A DNA stretch of 5,821 nt from Pseudomonadota bacterium (lineage in GTDB: Bacteria; Pseudomonadota; Alphaproteobacteria; Caulobacterales; Caulobacteraceae): the NCBI GenBank assembly GCA_023445955.1, contig JAEXJH010000308.1, positions 1-5,821 on the forward strand. Direction: 5' to 3'. The notes beneath the pieces are model-generated. The model saw nothing but the letters and a program-made list of their open reading frames with translations. It did not search any database and was not told the DNA's origin. Both the position numbers and the translations under genes were made by a program. This document shows positions 3,594-5,821 of the stretch, piece after piece. Numbering within the stretch: position 1 is the stretch's first letter; the number at the start of each line of letters is the position of its first letter.

Positions 3594-5821
3594 GCGACAG
3601 CGCCCGGCGTCGGCGGACGTCCATACCGCCAGATCAGGCTGGGCAGCACGATCAGGCTGGCGATGGTCGAGGTGATCAGGCCGCCCAGGATGACGATCGC
3701 CATCGGTCCCTGGATCTCGCGCCCCGCCTGGCCGGTCTGGATCGCCAGCGGCAGGACGCCGAGCGCCGTGACCAAGGCCGTCATCAGGATCGGCGTCACC
3801 CGCTCGCGCGTGGCGCGGGCGATGGCGTCCAGCGACCAGACCTCGCCCTCGACCAGGATCAGGTGATCCAGGTGCGAGACCAGCAGGATGGCGTTGCGAG
3901 CGGCCACGCCGAACAGGGTGACGAAGCCGACCAGCGAACCCAGCGACAGGCTGGCGCCGGTCAGGGCCACGGCGACGACCCCGCCGACCAGGGCGAAGGG
4001 CGCAGACGCCAGGATCAGGCCGACGGAACGACCGCTGCGGAAGGTGATCAGCAGCACGGCCATCACGCCGATCATCGCGATCGCGACATTGAACAGCAGC
4101 TGACGCTGGGCCGCCGCCGCGCCAGCAGCTGTGCCGGCATAGTCCAGATAGACACCGGGCGGCAGCTTGACCGATTGGGCGATGGCGGCCTGGACGGCCT
4201 TGGTGGTCTTTTGGACGTCCTTGGGCGCGGGGTTGGCGGTGACCACCTGCCGCGGCCGCCCGCCCTCGTGGGCGATGCTGGTGCGGCCTTCGGTCAGATA
4301 GACCCTGGCGATGTCCTTCAACGCCACGACCTGGCCCGTCTGGGATCGGATCAGCAGCTCGCCGACCGCCTCGGGATCCTGGCGAACCTGCGGCGGCGTG
4401 GTCACGGCGATGTCGAGCGCGCGGCTCTCCTCATAGACCTGTGCGGCGACCGCGCCCTGATAGGCGGTCTGGACGGCGTCCAGCACCTCGGCCGGCGCCA
4501 GGCCGTAGCGCGCCAGGGCCGGCAGCTGCAGGTCGACACGGACCACAGGCGTGCTGGGCGGGATCTGGATCTTCACGTCGGTCGCGCCGGGAACCTTCTC
4601 CATGACGGCGGCGATATCGGCGGCCGTCTTGTCCAGGGTGTCCAGATCGGCGCCGTAGATTCCGACAGCCAGGGAGGCCGTCTCGCCCGACAGCGACTCG
4701 CCGATACGGTCGCCCAGGAAGGTCAGCACCTCGGTCTCCAGGCCAGGATAGCTGTCGAGGACCTTGTGGATGTCTTCCTGGATGCGGTCCTGGTCCTTGC
4801 CCGACAGCTTGGGTTTCAGCTCGACGTGGAACTCGCTGCGCTCCGTGCCGAAGGCGTCCTCACCGCCCGAGGCGCGACCGATCTGCTGTTCGACGCTCTG
4901 GATGCCATCGATGGCCAGCAGGTCGTGGGTGATCCCCCGCCCGTACTTGCGCATCACACCGAGCGAGGTCCCCGGCGGCCCGGCGACGCTCAGCACGAAG
5001 TGACCTTCGCGGAAATTGGGCAGGAGCTCGGAATTGAACAGCATGAAGCCCGCGCCGGTGATCGCGGCGGCCGCCGCGACACCGATGACCGCCAGGCCCG
5101 GCCGTCCGCTGGCGCGCAACAGCACGCCCTCGTGCCAGACCTTGGCGCGCTCCAGGCTCTTGGGCTCCTCCGGCACATGGGCCGAGCCCAGCAGCAGCAG
5201 CGCCAAAGGCGGCGTGACGACGACCGCGACGGCCAGCGAGGCGATGGTGGCCAGGATGAAGGCCGCCGCCAGGGGCGAGAAGAACGCGCCCTGCAAGCCG
5301 CCCAGCATCAGCACCGGCGCCAGCACCAGGGCCACCACGACGGTGGCGTAGATTACCGGTGCGCGCACTTCCAGCGAGGCGGCCAAGACGACATCGGCCG
5401 CCGCTTCATCGCCTCGCGTCCGAAGGCGCCGGACGATGTTCTCGACGTCGATCACGGCGTCATCGACGACCACGCCCAACGCCACGGCCAGGCCGCCCAG
5501 GGTCATGGTGTTGATGGTCCAGCCCAGCGCGTCCAGCACGATCACGGCGGTCAGCAGCGACAGCGGGATCGAGATGAACGAGACCAGCACTACCCGCAGA
5601 TTGCGCATGAACAGCAGCAGCACGACAGCGATCAGCACCGCGCCGATGATCAGGTCCTCGGTGATGCCGCCCAAAGCCGCCGAGATGAAGTTGGCCGGCC
5701 GGTGCAGGTCGGCGAAGATCTTGACGCCCTGCCCTTCCAGCGCCGGCTTCAGCTCCTCCATCGCCGTTTCGACCGCGTTGGTAGCATCCAGGGTGTTGGC
5801 CCCGTATTGGCTGGACAGGCT
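3590..5821 (-). CDS. RND-superfamily efflux permease (CusA/CzcA-like or related), N-terminus beyond the window
   Basis: The reading frame is open to the right edge (first visible residues SLSSQYGANTLDATNAVETA), so the ATG at 5759-5761 is internal. The 743 visible residues are about three quarters of a typical permease of 1,020-1,050. They hold the end of the first porter region, helices TM2-TM7, the second periplasmic porter/docking region (about 270-570), and TM8-TM12, ending in LIVLPSLIWRYG. This subunit exports substrates across the inner membrane using proton flow, with an adaptor and an outer-membrane channel presumably encoded to the right. TM4 reads LAVALGVVVDDAVIDVENIV: it has the Asp-Asp pair (visible residues 120-121) of AcrB-type pumps but not the D-x-G start of the heavy-metal signature. 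TM10 has GVAARNAILL, with Arg642 where AcrB has its relay Lys. No methionine cluster for metal is seen in the porter region. Substrate unresolved; annotation pipelines may call it CusA/CzcA family. Confidence 0.93.
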   Translation of the reverse strand, partial: SLSSQYGANTLDATNAVETAMEELKPALEGQGVKIFADLHRPANFISAALGGITEDLIIGAVLIAVVLLLFMRNLRVVLVSFISIPLSLLTAVIVLDALGWTINTMTLGGLAVALGVVVDDAVIDVENIVRRLRTRGDEAAADVVLAASLEVRAPVIYATVVVALVLAPVLMLGGLQGAFFSPLAAAFILATIASLAVAVVVTPPLALLLLGSAHVPEEPKSLERAKVWHEGVLLRASGRPGLAVIGVAAAAAITGAGFMLFNSELLPNFREGHFVLSVAGPPGTSLGVMRKYGRGITHDLLAIDGIQSVEQQIGRASGGEDAFGTERSEFHVELKPKLSGKDQDRIQEDIHKVLDSYPGLETEVLTFLGDRIGESLSGETASLAVGIYGADLDTLDKTAADIAAVMEKVPGATDVKIQIPPSTPVVRVDLQLPALARYGLAPAEVLDAVQTAYQGAVAAQVYEESRALDIAVTTPPQVRQDPEAVGELLIRSQTGQVVALKDIARVYLTEGRTSIAHEGGRPRQVVTANPAPKDVQKTTKAVQAAIAQSVKLPPGVYLDYAGTAAGAAAAQRQLLFNVAIAMIGVMAVLLITFRSGRSVGLILASAPFALVGGVVAVALTGASLSLGSLVGFVTLFGVAARNAILLVSHLDHLILVEGEVWSLDAIARATRERVTPILMTALVTALGVLPLAIQTGQAGREIQGPMAIVILGGLITSTIASLIVLPSLIWRYGRPPTPGAVA

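Noticed and set aside
5759..5761. ATG as the start of the RND permease
   Set aside because: The frame continues without a stop to the right edge and the extra residues (GANTLDATNAVETA) fit the usual porter-domain sequence, so the gene is truncated by the window.

Overview
This is a GC-rich, densely packed window with strong G/C preference at third codon positions. Gene style (OmpR-type two-component pair, RND permease, alternative TTG/GTG starts, almost no intergenic space) suggests an alphaproteobacterium of the Caulobacter/Phenylobacterium type. That placement is an impression from style, not a database result. No RNA genes, insertion sequences, CRISPR arrays or phage genes were seen.

Layout. 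(1) 1-262, plus strand: the end of a small membrane-protein gene, interrupted by a double in-frame stop (TGA TAG at 105-110) and an apparent +/-1 frameshift near 160. (2) 266-2323, minus strand: a two-component system. The OmpR/PhoB-family response regulator (TTG start) comes first and the membrane sensor histidine kinase (GTG start) follows 33 nt later in the same frame. (3) 2324-2489: the only sizeable intergenic region, a divergent promoter region of about 166 bp. It has an AT-rich island with three GGGAAT-like repeats near the regulator and a 20-bp imperfect inverted repeat near the plus-strand operon. (4) 2490-3593, plus strand: a compact three-gene operon. It encodes a divergent Fur-fold regulator that has lost the usual metal ligands, a 50-residue unknown protein overlapping it by ATGA, and a complete single-domain EamA/DMT membrane protein (COG2510-like) starting one base after the small ORF stops. 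(5) 3590-5821, minus strand: the C-terminal three quarters of an RND efflux permease that runs off the right edge. Its stop codon shares CTAG with the EamA stop.

How the genes may work together (inference): the histidine kinase/regulator pair senses an envelope signal and probably controls its own operon and perhaps neighbours. The Fur-like protein probably regulates its own operon through the inverted repeat, and so the EamA transporter. The RND pump belongs to a separate leftward transcription unit whose adaptor and outer-membrane partners would lie beyond the right edge. The most unusual element is the Fur-fold/50-aa/EamA operon: a Fur relative without recognisable metal sites, tightly coupled to an unknown small protein and a small transporter.
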